64,000 nt of DNA from Chryseobacterium phocaeense (GTDB lineage: Bacteria; Bacteroidota; Bacteroidia; Flavobacteriales; Weeksellaceae): assembly GCF_900169075.1 (NCBI RefSeq), contig NZ_LT827015.1:3116158-3180157 (forward strand), given 5' to 3'. Each line of letters starts with the position of its first letter. The stretch's first letter is position 1. The notes under the pieces are model-generated. The model had not been told where the DNA came from and ran no database searches. It saw only the letters and a program-made list of their open reading frames with translations. The position numbers were made by a program, and so were the translations under genes. Shown here piece by piece: positions 1-10,372 of the stretch.

Positions 1-954
1 GCTTCTGTTTTAGAACATCTTCTTACTGAAAAGTTTAATTACAATATACGTTCTGAGAATTTTGAACAGTTCGGAGCTCTGGACAACCTGCGTTCCCTTT
101 TTATCCCGGAGCAGAAACTTCTTCTTTTGAACGAAAAACTTGAAAAAAATCAGAAAACATTTATCCTGGCGAAAGAAATAGGCTTTAATGTCCTGGAATT
201 GAAAATCCGTCCGAATACCTATTCATGGCTGGATTTTGGAAGCTTTGAAGAAATTCTGAATAATTTCTATGCCTCTTATTTCGCCGGAGCCTTGCTGATC
301 TCAAAGGAGCGAACGCTTGAAAAAACAACAGATTTTTTCCTTCAGCACAGCTGGGAGCCCAAAGGTTTTGAAGAGCTCATTAAAAGCTTTACGGACTCAC
401 CGGAAACTTTTTATTACCGGCTTACCAACCTTCTTTCGTCGGAATCAGGAATTAAAGATTTGTTTTATTTATGCCTGGTCAAGAAAAAAGATTCGGATAA
501 GATCCATATCCTGAAGGAACTTCACCTGAATCACCAGCAGGCGCCCCATGCCAATGCGATGAATGAACATTACTGCCGGAGATGGATCGCCGTAAAAAAT
601 CTTCACCATCTAAAGGAAAGCGAAACGATTACTGATGCCCAGATCTCCCATTACAAAGATCAGGGAGTAAGCTATCTTGTTATTTCAACGTCACAGAAAA
701 ACCCTTTCTCTGACGGAAGCAACAGAAGCTACTGCCTTGGAATCTTACTGACTCCGCAAACCATCAAAAAAATAGGATTTATTAAATCTCCAACCCTGCA
801 AACCATCAATGTAGGCGTCACCTGTGAATCCTGCAGTATTTCTGATTGTGAAGTACGCCAGGCACCACCGGTCCGGCTGGAAAAGGAATATTTTAACCTG
901 AGTATGAAAAACGCAATTGAGAAGATCAGGAAGAATGTAATAAGTGATAAATGA
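1..954 (+). CDS. XRE/ScfR-type transcriptional regulator, 3' part (ImmA/DUF2083 region)
   Basis: The frame is open from base 1 with no ATG before residue 43, so this is the C-terminal part of a gene that starts before the window. The last third carries a Cys/Arg pattern, CRRW near the middle and then CESCSISDCEVRQAPP near the end. This is the signature of the C-terminal domain of short-chain-fatty-acyl regulators (DUF2083/ScfR, the RamB/PrpR-like group), in which an N-terminal XRE HTH and an ImmA/IrrE-like domain precede it. By family it would be a cytoplasmic DNA-binding regulator of carbon or acyl-CoA metabolism; its target cannot be told from this window because the HTH half is missing. 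The TGA stop overlaps the first unit of a GATAGTT heptamer array. Confidence 0.75.
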   Translation, partial: ASVLEHLLTEKFNYNIRSENFEQFGALDNLRSLFIPEQKLLLLNEKLEKNQKTFILAKEIGFNVLELKIRPNTYSWLDFGSFEEILNNFYASYFAGALLISKERTLEKTTDFFLQHSWEPKGFEELIKSFTDSPETFYYRLTNLLSSESGIKDLFYLCLVKKKDSDKIHILKELHLNHQQAPHANAMNEHYCRRWIAVKNLHHLKESETITDAQISHYKDQGVSYLVISTSQKNPFSDGSNRSYCLGILLTPQTIKKIGFIKSPTLQTINVGVTCESCSISDCEVRQAPPVRLEKEYFNLSMKNAIEKIRKNVISDK

Positions 955-1032
955 TAGTTGATAGTTGATAGTTGATAGTGTAAAATTAAACCTCTAACCT
1001 CCAACTTCTAACTTCTAGCTTCTAACTTCTAA
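953..1032 (+). repeat. Heptad-periodic intergenic element, copy 1
   Basis: Four units of GATAGTT (the last ends in G) run from 953 to 980 and overlap the preceding stop codon. A TAAAATTAA block follows, then six 7-bp units of the form CTTCTAA from 991 to 1032. The order (A heptads, AAAATTAA, B heptads of NTCT type) matches the elements at 50873, 58780 and 62600. Confidence 0.8.
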
Positions 1033-1051
1033 TTTAAAAAAACACACACAA

Positions 1052-1705
1052 ATGATACTTGATTTATTTTTCCCAAACCGTTGCATCCATTGCAGCCGGA
1101 TCATAGACGCCAATCTTCTGGTCTGTGGTCTCTGTTTTGAACATATTCATTTTACCCATTTTGATTATCATGGTGAAAATACCATCAGAGAAAGATGCAA
1201 ACTTTTTTTCCCGGTCGAAAACGCTTTTGCTCTGATGAAATTCGATGAAGACGGCTTAAGCAGAACCATTATTCATGAACTGAAATACAAAAGCAGGGAA
1301 AACGCAGGAAAAACTCTGGCCCAGTGGACTTCGGAACGACTGGATTTCAAAAATGAAAAGCCGGATCTTCTGGTCTCCGTTCCTTTACACCCAAAGAAAC
1401 TAAGGCAAAGAGGGTATAACCAGCTGCATCTGTTCACAGAAGTTTTATCAAATTTTTACAAAATTCCGTTTGATCATGAATTGGTTCAAAGAAACAGATA
1501 CTCCAAAGCACAGGCATTAAAAGACAAGAAACACCGCCTGGAAACCACAAATCCTTTTTCTCTTTCAAAACCCATCACAGGAAAACATATTCTTCTCATA
1601 GACGATGTTTTTACAACCGGAAACACGGTATCTTCTATTGCCTGGGAAATTTTAAAGGCGGGAGACAATAGGGTAAGTGTTTTGGTAATGGCTGTTGATG
1701 TGTAG
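1052..1705 (+). CDS. ComF family protein (phosphoribosyltransferase fold)
   Basis: 217 residues. Cys11, Cys14, Cys25 and Cys28 form an N-terminal zinc-ribbon pattern, and residues 179-193 hold the PRPP-binding loop HILLIDDVFTTGNTV typical of type I phosphoribosyltransferases. This combination defines the ComF/GntX family. In naturally competent bacteria ComF assists uptake or processing of transforming DNA; in Bacteroidota the role is not established, so only the family is called here. The ATG at 1052 follows the heptad element directly, and the frame has no earlier start. The TAG stop at 1703-1705 is followed at once by another short-period G/T-rich run. Confidence 0.88.
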   Translation: MILDLFFPNRCIHCSRIIDANLLVCGLCFEHIHFTHFDYHGENTIRERCKLFFPVENAFALMKFDEDGLSRTIIHELKYKSRENAGKTLAQWTSERLDFKNEKPDLLVSVPLHPKKLRQRGYNQLHLFTEVLSNFYKIPFDHELVQRNRYSKAQALKDKKHRLETTNPFSLSKPITGKHILLIDDVFTTGNTVSSIAWEILKAGDNRVSVLVMAVDV

Positions 1706-1950
1706 GGGTTTGAGAGGCGGAGAGTTTGAGAGTGAGAGGGTTTGCGAGTGAAAATCCGGGGTTAGATGACTGGGTTGCTAAGAAGGCAAAGGAAGCTGAT
1801 GAGGCTAAAAGGCAAATAGGCAAATAGGTGAAACTGCAAATTAACTTTAAGACGTTTCTTTACCTATTCTACAACTCACGATAGCTCCTCTGCACTCAAA
1901 CACTCCGACTCTAAAACTCTCAATCCTCACACTCTAAAACATCCTCTTTC
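1704..1950 (+). repeat. Short-period low-complexity spacer (degenerate 7-9 bp repeats)
   Basis: The spacer between comF and the hydrolase gene holds no ORF of its own. From 1704 it reads as GAGAGTTTGAGAG-like units. Bases 1775-1830 hold AAGGCAAAT/AAGGAAGCT-like units that recur inverted at 35391-35436. Bases 1885-1945 hold ACTC-containing units at 6-8 bp spacing. It belongs with the other short-period spacers in this window but is more degenerate. Confidence 0.5.
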
Positions 1951-1993
1951 CGTTTCCATTTCTTTTTCCTAATTTTCCGCCAAACTATTCATC

Positions 1994-2683
1994 ATGAAAA
2001 ATCTGCTTTTGCTGCACGGCGCATTGGGTCACAGTGATATTTTTAAACCTTATGAGGCTGAACTTTCAAGGTATTTCAAAATCCACAGGTTTTTATTTTC
2101 CGAACATGGAGAAGTGGAATTGCCGGAAAATGGCATCAGCATTGAAAAATATACGGAGGAAATAAGAAATTATTTAGATCAGGAAAACTTAAAAGATGTG
2201 TATATTTTCGGGCACAGTATGGGAGGCTATGCAGCACTTTGCTGCGCCTTACAGGATCCGGAAAGTATTAATTCCATCATCACTTTAGGTACCAAATTCA
2301 ACTGGACGGAGGAACAAGCTTTAAAAGAAAGCAAAATGCTGGATCCGGAAATTATAATCTCAAAAATCCCCAGATATGCCGAGCAACTGGAAAGCCAGCA
2401 TGGTTCAAAATGGAAACAACTATTGCTTGCCATTGCGGACCTGATGATTTCGCTTGGAAAAAATCCACCTTTGAATGAAGCCAGTTTTCAAAACATTGAT
2501 ATTCCGGTACAGATTATGACCGGAGATCAGGATCATATGGTGAGTATAGAAGAAAGTGTAAGTGCTTACCGGCATATTCCTGATGCAAAATTGGCCATAC
2601 TTCCCGATACAAAGCATCCTATAGAGAAAGTACGGCCTGATTTATTATTAAACCTGATGAAAGATTTCTGGAACCTTTCTTAG
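1994..2683 (+). CDS. alpha/beta hydrolase
   Basis: 229 residues with the nucleophile elbow GHSMGG (Ser75) and a C-terminal acid and base in GDQDHMV (Asp178 or Asp180) and TKHPIE (His208), which complete a Ser-Asp-His triad. LLLHGALGH at residues 5-13 supplies the oxyanion-hole HG motif. No signal peptide is seen, so it should be cytoplasmic. The substrate cannot be predicted; the fold covers esterases, lipases and C-C hydrolases. It runs convergently into upp, and the two stop codons abut at 2683/2684 with no spacer, so a terminator between them would have to lie within coding sequence. Confidence 0.85.
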   Translation: MKNLLLLHGALGHSDIFKPYEAELSRYFKIHRFLFSEHGEVELPENGISIEKYTEEIRNYLDQENLKDVYIFGHSMGGYAALCCALQDPESINSIITLGTKFNWTEEQALKESKMLDPEIIISKIPRYAEQLESQHGSKWKQLLLAIADLMISLGKNPPLNEASFQNIDIPVQIMTGDQDHMVSIEESVSAYRHIPDAKLAILPDTKHPIEKVRPDLLLNLMKDFWNLS

Positions 2684-3334
2684 TTATCTCTGAAGTTTTT
2701 CGCCGTAGCTTAAATCTCCGGCATCACCAAGTCCCGGTGTGATGTATCCTTTTGAAGTCAGTCCTTCGTCAATGGCTCCTACCCATATTTTCGCATCAGG
2801 ATATGCTTTTTCAATGGTTTCAACGCCTTGTCTGGATGCTATGGCAGCAACAATATGCAGCTGGGTTGGAGTTCCGTTGGTCAGAAGATCCTTGATGGCT
2901 TCTATCAGGGAGGCTCCTGTTGCCAACATTGGGTCAGCCACAATCAATGGTCTTCCTTCAATATTGGGACAGGTAAGATAATCCTGTTTGATGGAGAAAT
3001 AATCATTGGCATCGTGTTTTCTGTATGCCGCAACAAAGCCGCAGTCTGCCCTGTCAAGATAATTCAGAATTCCTTCAAACAATGGCACTCCCGCTCTTAA
3101 AATGGTAGTGATCACCGGCTGAACCGCAATTTCCTGAACCTTAATTTTATCTAAAGGCGTCTGGATTTCCACTTCTTTATACTCCAGTCCTTTACTGATC
3201 TCAAAAGCGGCAATTTCTCCGATACGCTCCATATTTCTACGGAATCTCATTCTGTCATGCTGGATATCCACATTCCTCAATTCATTGATCCAGGAGTTTA
3301 TTAAAGAAAACTGTTTTGAAAGTTCTGTTACCAT
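2684..3334 (-). CDS. upp: uracil phosphoribosyltransferase
   Basis: 216 residues, the usual length for Upp. The PRPP-binding loop VADPMLATGASLIEA and the C-terminal uracil-binding segment GYITPGLGDAGDLSYG are both present. The enzyme makes UMP from uracil and PRPP in the cytoplasm (pyrimidine salvage). On the minus strand it follows der and the four-helix gene. The region just before its start codon (3341-3388) holds one arm of the inverted repeat that brackets the four-helix gene, so its promoter may be affected by that insertion. Confidence 0.96.
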   Translation of the reverse strand: MVTELSKQFSLINSWINELRNVDIQHDRMRFRRNMERIGEIAAFEISKGLEYKEVEIQTPLDKIKVQEIAVQPVITTILRAGVPLFEGILNYLDRADCGFVAAYRKHDANDYFSIKQDYLTCPNIEGRPLIVADPMLATGASLIEAIKDLLTNGTPTQLHIVAAIASRQGVETIEKAYPDAKIWVGAIDEGLTSKGYITPGLGDAGDLSYGEKLQR

Positions 3335-3340
3335 AGTAAA

Positions 3341-3388
3341 TGTGCTAGTTGATGGTGTGATGATTTGCTAATTTGATGATGCGATGAT
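3341..3388. repeat. Left inverted-repeat arm flanking the four-helix-bundle gene
   Basis: TGATGATTTGCTAATTTGAT-like sequence. The core AATTTGATGATG at 3370-3381 recurs in inverted orientation at 3764-3775, and its first eleven bases less one again at 3780-3790. TGATG-rich units fill the arm. Confidence 0.65.
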
Positions 3389-3399
3389 TGTTGAATCCA

Positions 3400-3744
3400 C
3401 TAATATCTCTTGGCAGATGAAATTATTTTAGATAGCAGTTTCTGAATACTTAGCAGCTGGACTTTTAAAGCCGGATCAAAATTATAGTTCTCAGAGTTTT
3501 CACAAAGCAATAACCAGTATTCCGCTTCTTTAGCTTCTTTGTCGGCAATTTTCAATTTGTGGATAAAATCGGCTCTGCTTTCGGCACTTTGTGCTTCAAA
3601 AACATTAGCTCCAATTGAAGTTCCCGCTTTCATGAGCTGGTTTGCAATGACAAACTTTCTGCTATGCTCAAGCAATTCAGTATATTTAATGATGTCTAAC
3701 GAAAACCTGATACTTAAATCTAAAATTTCATTCTTTCTTTCCAT
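3400..3744 (-). CDS. four-helix bundle protein (S23 / 23S rRNA intervening-sequence family)
   Basis: 114 residues, all helical. It matches the S23/IVS-type four-helix-bundle family, with conserved blocks in SIRFSLDIIKYTELL, the AGTSIGANVFEAQSAESRADF segment (residues about 41-62) and KIADKEAKEAEYWLLL. Family members are found inside 23S rRNA intervening sequences, as Avd accessory proteins of diversity-generating retroelements, and as lone genes in many Bacteroidota. The biochemical role is unresolved, with nucleic-acid binding shown for some. Here there is no reverse transcriptase or rRNA near it. The gene sits between der and upp on the same strand and is bracketed by inverted TGATGATG repeats, suggesting an inserted cassette. 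Confidence 0.85.
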   Translation of the reverse strand: MERKNEILDLSIRFSLDIIKYTELLEHSRKFVIANQLMKAGTSIGANVFEAQSAESRADFIHKLKIADKEAKEAEYWLLLCENSENYNFDPALKVQLLSIQKLLSKIISSAKRY

Positions 3745-3752
3745 ATCGTAAT

Positions 3753-3790
3753 TGACATTAGCACATCATCAAATTAACTCATCATCAAAT
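3753..3790. repeat. Right inverted-repeat arm flanking the four-helix-bundle gene
   Basis: On the minus strand it reads ATTTGATGATG, AGTT, AATTTGATGATG, then TGCTAATG. The 12-bp core is identical to the left arm in inverted orientation. It fills the whole gap between der and the four-helix gene. Confidence 0.65.
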
Positions 3791-3794
3791 CGTT

Positions 3795-5105
3795 TTATTT
3801 CTGTCTGAAATACACTTCGATCGGAACTCCGGTGAAACCGAATTCTTTTCTCAATTGGTTTTCAGTAAATCTTTTGTAAGGTTCTTTTACGTACTGCGGT
3901 AGGTTGCAGAAAAATACAAACTGCGGAGACGGCGTCGGAAGCTGTACACAGTACTTGATTTTAATATATTTTCCCTTATTCGCCGGCGGTGGAGTCTGCT
4001 CAAAAATAGGAAGCATCACTTCATTCAGTTTTGAGGTTTTGATCTTCTTTTTGCGATCTTCATATACTTGCATAGCCACTTCCACAGCTTTCAGGATTCT
4101 TTGTTTGGTTAAAGCTGAAATAAACAAAATCGGGATATCATGGAACTGTCCGATCTTATCTTTGATGGACTTCTCGAAATCACGCATGGTGTTGGTCTGC
4201 TTGTCTTCTACAAGATCCCATTTATTCACCAGAATTACAATTCCTTTTCTGTTTTTCTGCGCCAGCCCGAAAATATTCATATCCTGAGACTCCCATCCCA
4301 AAGTGGCATCCACCATAACAATAACCACATCTGAATATTCTATGGAACGGATGGACCTCATCACGGAATAGAATTCCAGATCTTCATTTACTTTGGATTT
4401 TCTTCTCATTCCGGCAGTATCTACCAGAACAAACTCGTGTCCGAATTTATTGTAAAGGGTCTGGATACTGTCTCTTGTGGTTCCTGCAATATCCGTTACA
4501 ATATTCCTTTCCACATCAAGTAAAGCGTTCGTCAAAGTAGATTTTCCTACGTTCGGACGTCCGGCAATAGTGATTTTAGGCAGGCCTTCAAACGGGTCTT
4601 TGTATTCCGTTGTGGGAAAATCTTTAACGATATCATCTAAAAGATCCCCGGTACCTGATCCTGTAGCGGAAGAAAGTGTATAATATTTATCAATCCCCAA
4701 CTGATAGAATTCAGTTGCAGGAAGTTCTTCTTTGGCCGAATCCACTTTATTGATCACAATGTAGATGGGCTTGTTTGATCTTCTTAGAAGACGGTAAATT
4801 TCGTAATCGGTATCGGTAAGACCTTCCTCTACATTCATCATAAAAATGATTGAGGTAGCTTCATCTACTGCCAGCTGTACCTGCTTGCGAATTTCTTCTT
4901 CAAAAATATCATCCGTTCCTACATCATATCCGCCGGTATCAATAACCGTAAAATCTACCCCGTTCCAGTCGGATTTTCCGTAATGACGGTCTCTGGTAAC
5001 ACCAGCCGTAGAATCTACGATGGCTTCCCTTTTTTCCAGTAAACGATTAAAAAGTGTGGATTTACCTACGTTGGGACGCCCAACGATTGCGACAATATTT
5101 GACAT
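3795..5105 (-). CDS. der: ribosome biogenesis GTPase Der (EngA)
   Basis: 436 residues with two tandem GTPase domains. The first P-loop is GRPNVGKSTLFNRLL near residue 8, with DTGGYD and NKVD. The second is GRPNVGKSTLTNALL near residue 183, with DTAGMRRKSK and NKWD. The C-terminal KH-like domain closes the protein. The tandem arrangement is diagnostic for Der, which acts in 50S ribosomal subunit assembly in the cytoplasm. The length is normal for the family. The ATG at 5105 is preceded by a good Bacteroidetes promoter with a leader of about 60 nt. Confidence 0.97.
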   Translation of the reverse strand: MSNIVAIVGRPNVGKSTLFNRLLEKREAIVDSTAGVTRDRHYGKSDWNGVDFTVIDTGGYDVGTDDIFEEEIRKQVQLAVDEATSIIFMMNVEEGLTDTDYEIYRLLRRSNKPIYIVINKVDSAKEELPATEFYQLGIDKYYTLSSATGSGTGDLLDDIVKDFPTTEYKDPFEGLPKITIAGRPNVGKSTLTNALLDVERNIVTDIAGTTRDSIQTLYNKFGHEFVLVDTAGMRRKSKVNEDLEFYSVMRSIRSIEYSDVVIVMVDATLGWESQDMNIFGLAQKNRKGIVILVNKWDLVEDKQTNTMRDFEKSIKDKIGQFHDIPILFISALTKQRILKAVEVAMQVYEDRKKKIKTSKLNEVMLPIFEQTPPPANKGKYIKIKYCVQLPTPSPQFVFFCNLPQYVKEPYKRFTENQLRKEFGFTGVPIEVYFRQK

Positions 5106-5167
5106 AAAAATGTTTAATAAATAAAATTATTAATGGGTATCTCCAACTTTTGGAGCCCAATTTTTTG

Positions 5168-5200
5168 CAAAGATAGGATTTTATTATTTAGCTTTCCAAA
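5168..5200 (-). promoter_or_regulatory. Promoter for der
   Basis: On the minus strand, TTTG (5200-5197), a 21-nt spacer, then TATCTTTG (5175-5168), a full match to the TAnnTTTG -7 element. The predicted start leaves about 60 nt of leader, which includes a small CTCCAA/TTGGAG hairpin (5141-5155). Confidence 0.65.
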
Positions 5201-5239
5201 ATTGGTAAATTGCATTAACCGGCACAGGGATTTTTAATA

Positions 5240-5269
5240 AAATAACCGTCTGAAGTCAGACGGTTATTT
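5240..5269 (+). terminator. Strong intrinsic-terminator-like hairpin
   Basis: A 13-bp perfect stem, AAATAACCGTCTG / CAGACGGTTATTT, with loop AAGT, followed on the plus strand by CTTTTTTTC. It is AT-rich enough on the other side to work both ways. No plus-strand gene precedes it. For the minus strand it lies 425 nt past the TPR regulator and just before the der promoter. Confidence 0.7.
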
Positions 5270-5694
5270 CTTTTTTTCATCAAATGTGTTTTTAAATTTT
5301 TCAGATTTTTCAAGCTTCCCAACCTTTCTGAAAAATTCAGACCCAATCTCTACTTAACACTTTATAAACTATTACTCTTAAAGTGCCGGATAAAAATTAA
5401 TTTAAACTTTCAGGTTTATTAATCTTTATAATTGCGCCGAGTGTTTTATGATGAGCCAAAATTATAGAACACAATGGTAAAAAGCAGAATTTAAACCGTT
5501 ACTTTTTGTTATGTAAAGCCAGGTTCAGTATTAAAAAAATGTTAACTATAAAAAAGTAACAATTTAATTATCAGAATTTTAAAAATTAAAATCAATAAAT
5601 TCAAAAAAAGGTAAAATTCACCATTTTTATCGTTAAAAAATTTCAATAAACAATAAAAATAATCCGTAAAACCTGAAGAAACCTACAGAAAATT
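5270..5694. other. Gene-free AT-rich spacer
   Basis: No convincing ORF, RNA gene or promoter was seen. It contains a loose inverted repeat, AATTTTTCAGA (5295-5305) and its complement (5327-5337), with a 21-nt loop. The rest is very AT-rich. Confidence 0.5.
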
Positions 5695-7449
5695 TCAGAT
5701 GTTTTTTAAAAAGCTATTCAGATCCACTTCTCTTCCTACATTCATTTTTGTTTTTATTTTTGTTTTATATACTCTTGCACTACCTTCTGTAATACTTTCA
5801 AGAATGGATATCTCTTTTGAAGACAGTTCTAATTTATAATATACACAGAATTTAAGTTCATTATTGGTTAAAGAAGGAAATTTTTCAGAAAGCTTTTGAA
5901 TGAACTGTTTATTCTCTAATGAACTTTCATTAATCAGGTCAAAATTCTTTTTATCAATCTGGATCAGATTAGTAATTTTGAGAAAAAGATCGGTGACCAT
6001 TTTTTCTGCGTCAATATTTTTTGATCTTTTCATTTTTCTAATATTCTCCAAAAAGGTTTTCTCTGTTTCTATCTTTAAATTAAGACCTAAGTGCAGGTTG
6101 GTAATTTTATCTTCTTTTTGTTTTAAGTCCTGTTCTAAAATTTCTTTATTTTTTGTCAGGATAATTTTTTCTTTCTCTACAAGCTCTTTCTCTTTTCTGT
6201 TTATTTTTTTTATGGTATATATTGTAATCACAAAAATTATAATGATAAGACATACGGCCATCATCATTAATCTGTTATTTAACTTCTGATCATCTATTTT
6301 ATGCTGATGTTTCTGATCAATATTTTTAATAATAAAATTATTAAGCACATCTGAGATATAAGTAAGGTTTTTAGCTGATTTTTCTTCATTCTCATGATGC
6401 AGTACAACTAGTTTCTTACAAAGAGATCTTACGGTCTGTGTATCATTTATTTTTAAATAATAAGACTGGATCATTTCATTGATCAGGATTTTATCCGGAA
6501 TGGTCTGGATTTTAGCTTCAATTGATTTTCCATACTCCATCATCTCTTTCATTCTATCGGCCTGACCGGTATCATTGTAAAGCGCAAACAAGTTCGTCAC
6601 ATTATTGACAGCTTCATTATACAACATCTTTTTAGATTTATAAAATTCCAGTTCCTGCAAGAAAAAATGTTCCGCTGTCCGGTAGTCTTTAGCCTTATAA
6701 TAAAAATCACCCAAATTACCTTTAATTCCTGTCAGAAAAGCAATTTCGTCATTGCTTAAATTCTTCCCGCTTTCCAGAATCCTGACGGCTTCCCTACCTT
6801 CTTTAATTGCAAGATCAAGCCTTCCCATTTTATCATAACACAAAGCAAAATTATTGTGCATGGAAGATACAAAGATCAAATCTTCTCTGCTCTTTTCCAG
6901 GTTATGAAGACATTTATTAAAATAATGCAGAGCCTGGGTATATTTTTTATTATTATATTCCAGCCTTCCTTTCAAATGGTATAAATGGGGCAAATAGTAT
7001 TTTTTACCTAATTTTTCATCAAGTTTTATCGCTTCATTAAGAAACTGCATTGATAGCTTGGGCGATTTACGTTCAAATTGATACGCAAGATTAAAATTAC
7101 ATGCTATTGTAATATAATCAAACTCGTTATTATTAAGAAAAAGCAACTCGTATACAGTAGGAATTTGCTCAATGCCGGTGTCATCATTCTTATCCCCTGA
7201 ATTTTCAAAATTATAATAAAGCTCTACATATTTACTGCTTATCTGGTATTTACGCTCGCCTGTATTCTTATATTTTTGAAATTCCCTGTTTTGTAATAGC
7301 CTGATTTTCTCCGGATGCCCTATCATACCAGATACTTCCTCATTGATATCATGAAAGTAACTGTTCGTTTCCTCTTTGGAAGAATGACAAGAAATAATAA
7401 TCATTAAAAGAAGGAAGAGGGTTGAAATTTTTACAATTTTATTTTTCAT
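5695..7449 (-). CDS. membrane-bound TPR protein with C-terminal LuxR-like HTH
   Basis: 584 residues. It starts with a lipoprotein-type signal (hydrophobic stretch 8-20, then Cys21 in IIISC). A long helical TPR region covers about 90-380, including DLAIKEGREAVRILE-like repeats. A transmembrane segment (about 393-413, AVCLIIIIFVITIYTI) is followed by a charged coiled coil (414-460). The C-terminus (about 520-584) is LTNNELKFCVYYKLELSSKE..., which resembles the LuxR/GerE-type HTH found in flavobacterial TPR regulators. By topology, the TPR domain would be periplasmic and the HTH cytoplasmic: a one-component transmembrane regulator. A processed lipoprotein signal alongside a TM segment is unusual; the first segment could instead be an uncleaved anchor. 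It is a monocistronic unit, and no target is evident. Confidence 0.75.
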   Translation of the reverse strand: MKNKIVKISTLFLLLMIIISCHSSKEETNSYFHDINEEVSGMIGHPEKIRLLQNREFQKYKNTGERKYQISSKYVELYYNFENSGDKNDDTGIEQIPTVYELLFLNNNEFDYITIACNFNLAYQFERKSPKLSMQFLNEAIKLDEKLGKKYYLPHLYHLKGRLEYNNKKYTQALHYFNKCLHNLEKSREDLIFVSSMHNNFALCYDKMGRLDLAIKEGREAVRILESGKNLSNDEIAFLTGIKGNLGDFYYKAKDYRTAEHFFLQELEFYKSKKMLYNEAVNNVTNLFALYNDTGQADRMKEMMEYGKSIEAKIQTIPDKILINEMIQSYYLKINDTQTVRSLCKKLVVLHHENEEKSAKNLTYISDVLNNFIIKNIDQKHQHKIDDQKLNNRLMMMAVCLIIIIFVITIYTIKKINRKEKELVEKEKIILTKNKEILEQDLKQKEDKITNLHLGLNLKIETEKTFLENIRKMKRSKNIDAEKMVTDLFLKITNLIQIDKKNFDLINESSLENKQFIQKLSEKFPSLTNNELKFCVYYKLELSSKEISILESITEGSARVYKTKIKTKMNVGREVDLNSFLKNI

Positions 7450-7703
7450 AAATTTATTTTTTTCATCATTATCTTAAACTATACAATAAAAACACACTCA
7501 AACAACATAAATTATTTCAACATATAATGAATTTTGTAAAGAAAAAGTAATTAATGCCTCAAAAATAGAGCCGAACTCAATTATTCTTATTCCTAAAATA
7601 GTATTTTAGCTACAGCAACAGCATTAATTTACAATAGATTGAAGAACAAAACCCTATAAATCAATCAATTAAACCCACTACCTAAAAAAAAACATTATTA
7701 ACC
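7450..7703. other. Gene-free AT-rich spacer
   Basis: This separates the TPR regulator from the katG terminator. Nothing beyond AT-rich sequence was recognised; the upstream region of the minus-strand regulator gene must lie here. Confidence 0.45.
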
Positions 7704-7739
7704 ATAAAAAAAATCCCTGACCGTCAATGGTCAGGGATT
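7704..7739 (-). terminator. Terminator of katG
   Basis: An 11-bp stem, AATCCCTGACC (7712-7722) / GGTCAGGGATT (7729-7739), with a 6-nt loop. Eight T residues follow on the minus strand, 23 nt past the katG stop. Confidence 0.88.
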
Positions 7740-7761
7740 AAATCGTACTTTAAAATTTTTC

Positions 7762-10047
<2,286 letters not shown>

Positions 10048-10092
10048 TTAATATTTTTTATGTTGATTACTACGTTTATTTTTAAGACAAGA

Positions 10093-10123
10093 CAAACTTA
10101 CGAAGCATGTCCTATAAATACAA
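10093..10123 (-). promoter_or_regulatory. Promoter of katG
   Basis: On the minus strand, TTG (10123-10121), a 20-nt spacer, then TAAGTTTG (10100-10093), an exact TAnnTTTG. The predicted transcription start is near 10089, giving a leader of about 48 nt. Confidence 0.7.
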
Positions 10124-10145
10124 TCTATTAATTTTAATTTAAGCC

Positions 10146-10160
10146 ATAGTTAAAAACTAT
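10146..10160. promoter_or_regulatory. OxyR-type half-site upstream of katG
   Basis: ATAGTTAAAAACTAT fits the OxyR dimer motif ATAGnTnnnAnCTAT at every fixed position. The site is centred about 64 bp upstream of the predicted katG start, beyond the -33 element, as expected for an activator. A second half-site at the 7-bp spacing of a full tetramer site was not found. Confidence 0.6.
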
Positions 10161-10372
10161 GATTCATCCTGTTTTACAAAATCTCTTAATATAGAGTCAA
10201 AACGGGAACAATAATTCAATTAAGTTAGTAAAAATTCAGGGACATCTATATATAAAGCAAGAGTAAAAATCCATATTTAGAATGATTCAAATGAGTATTC
10301 TACAATTTGATAATCAGCTCATTCTATTTCATAAATTTTAATTATTTTTATATGAATAAAATGCGAATTGAT

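Noticed and set aside
3400..3744. Avd of a diversity-generating retroelement
   Set aside because: No reverse transcriptase, template repeat or variable repeat lies nearby, so only the fold family is claimed.
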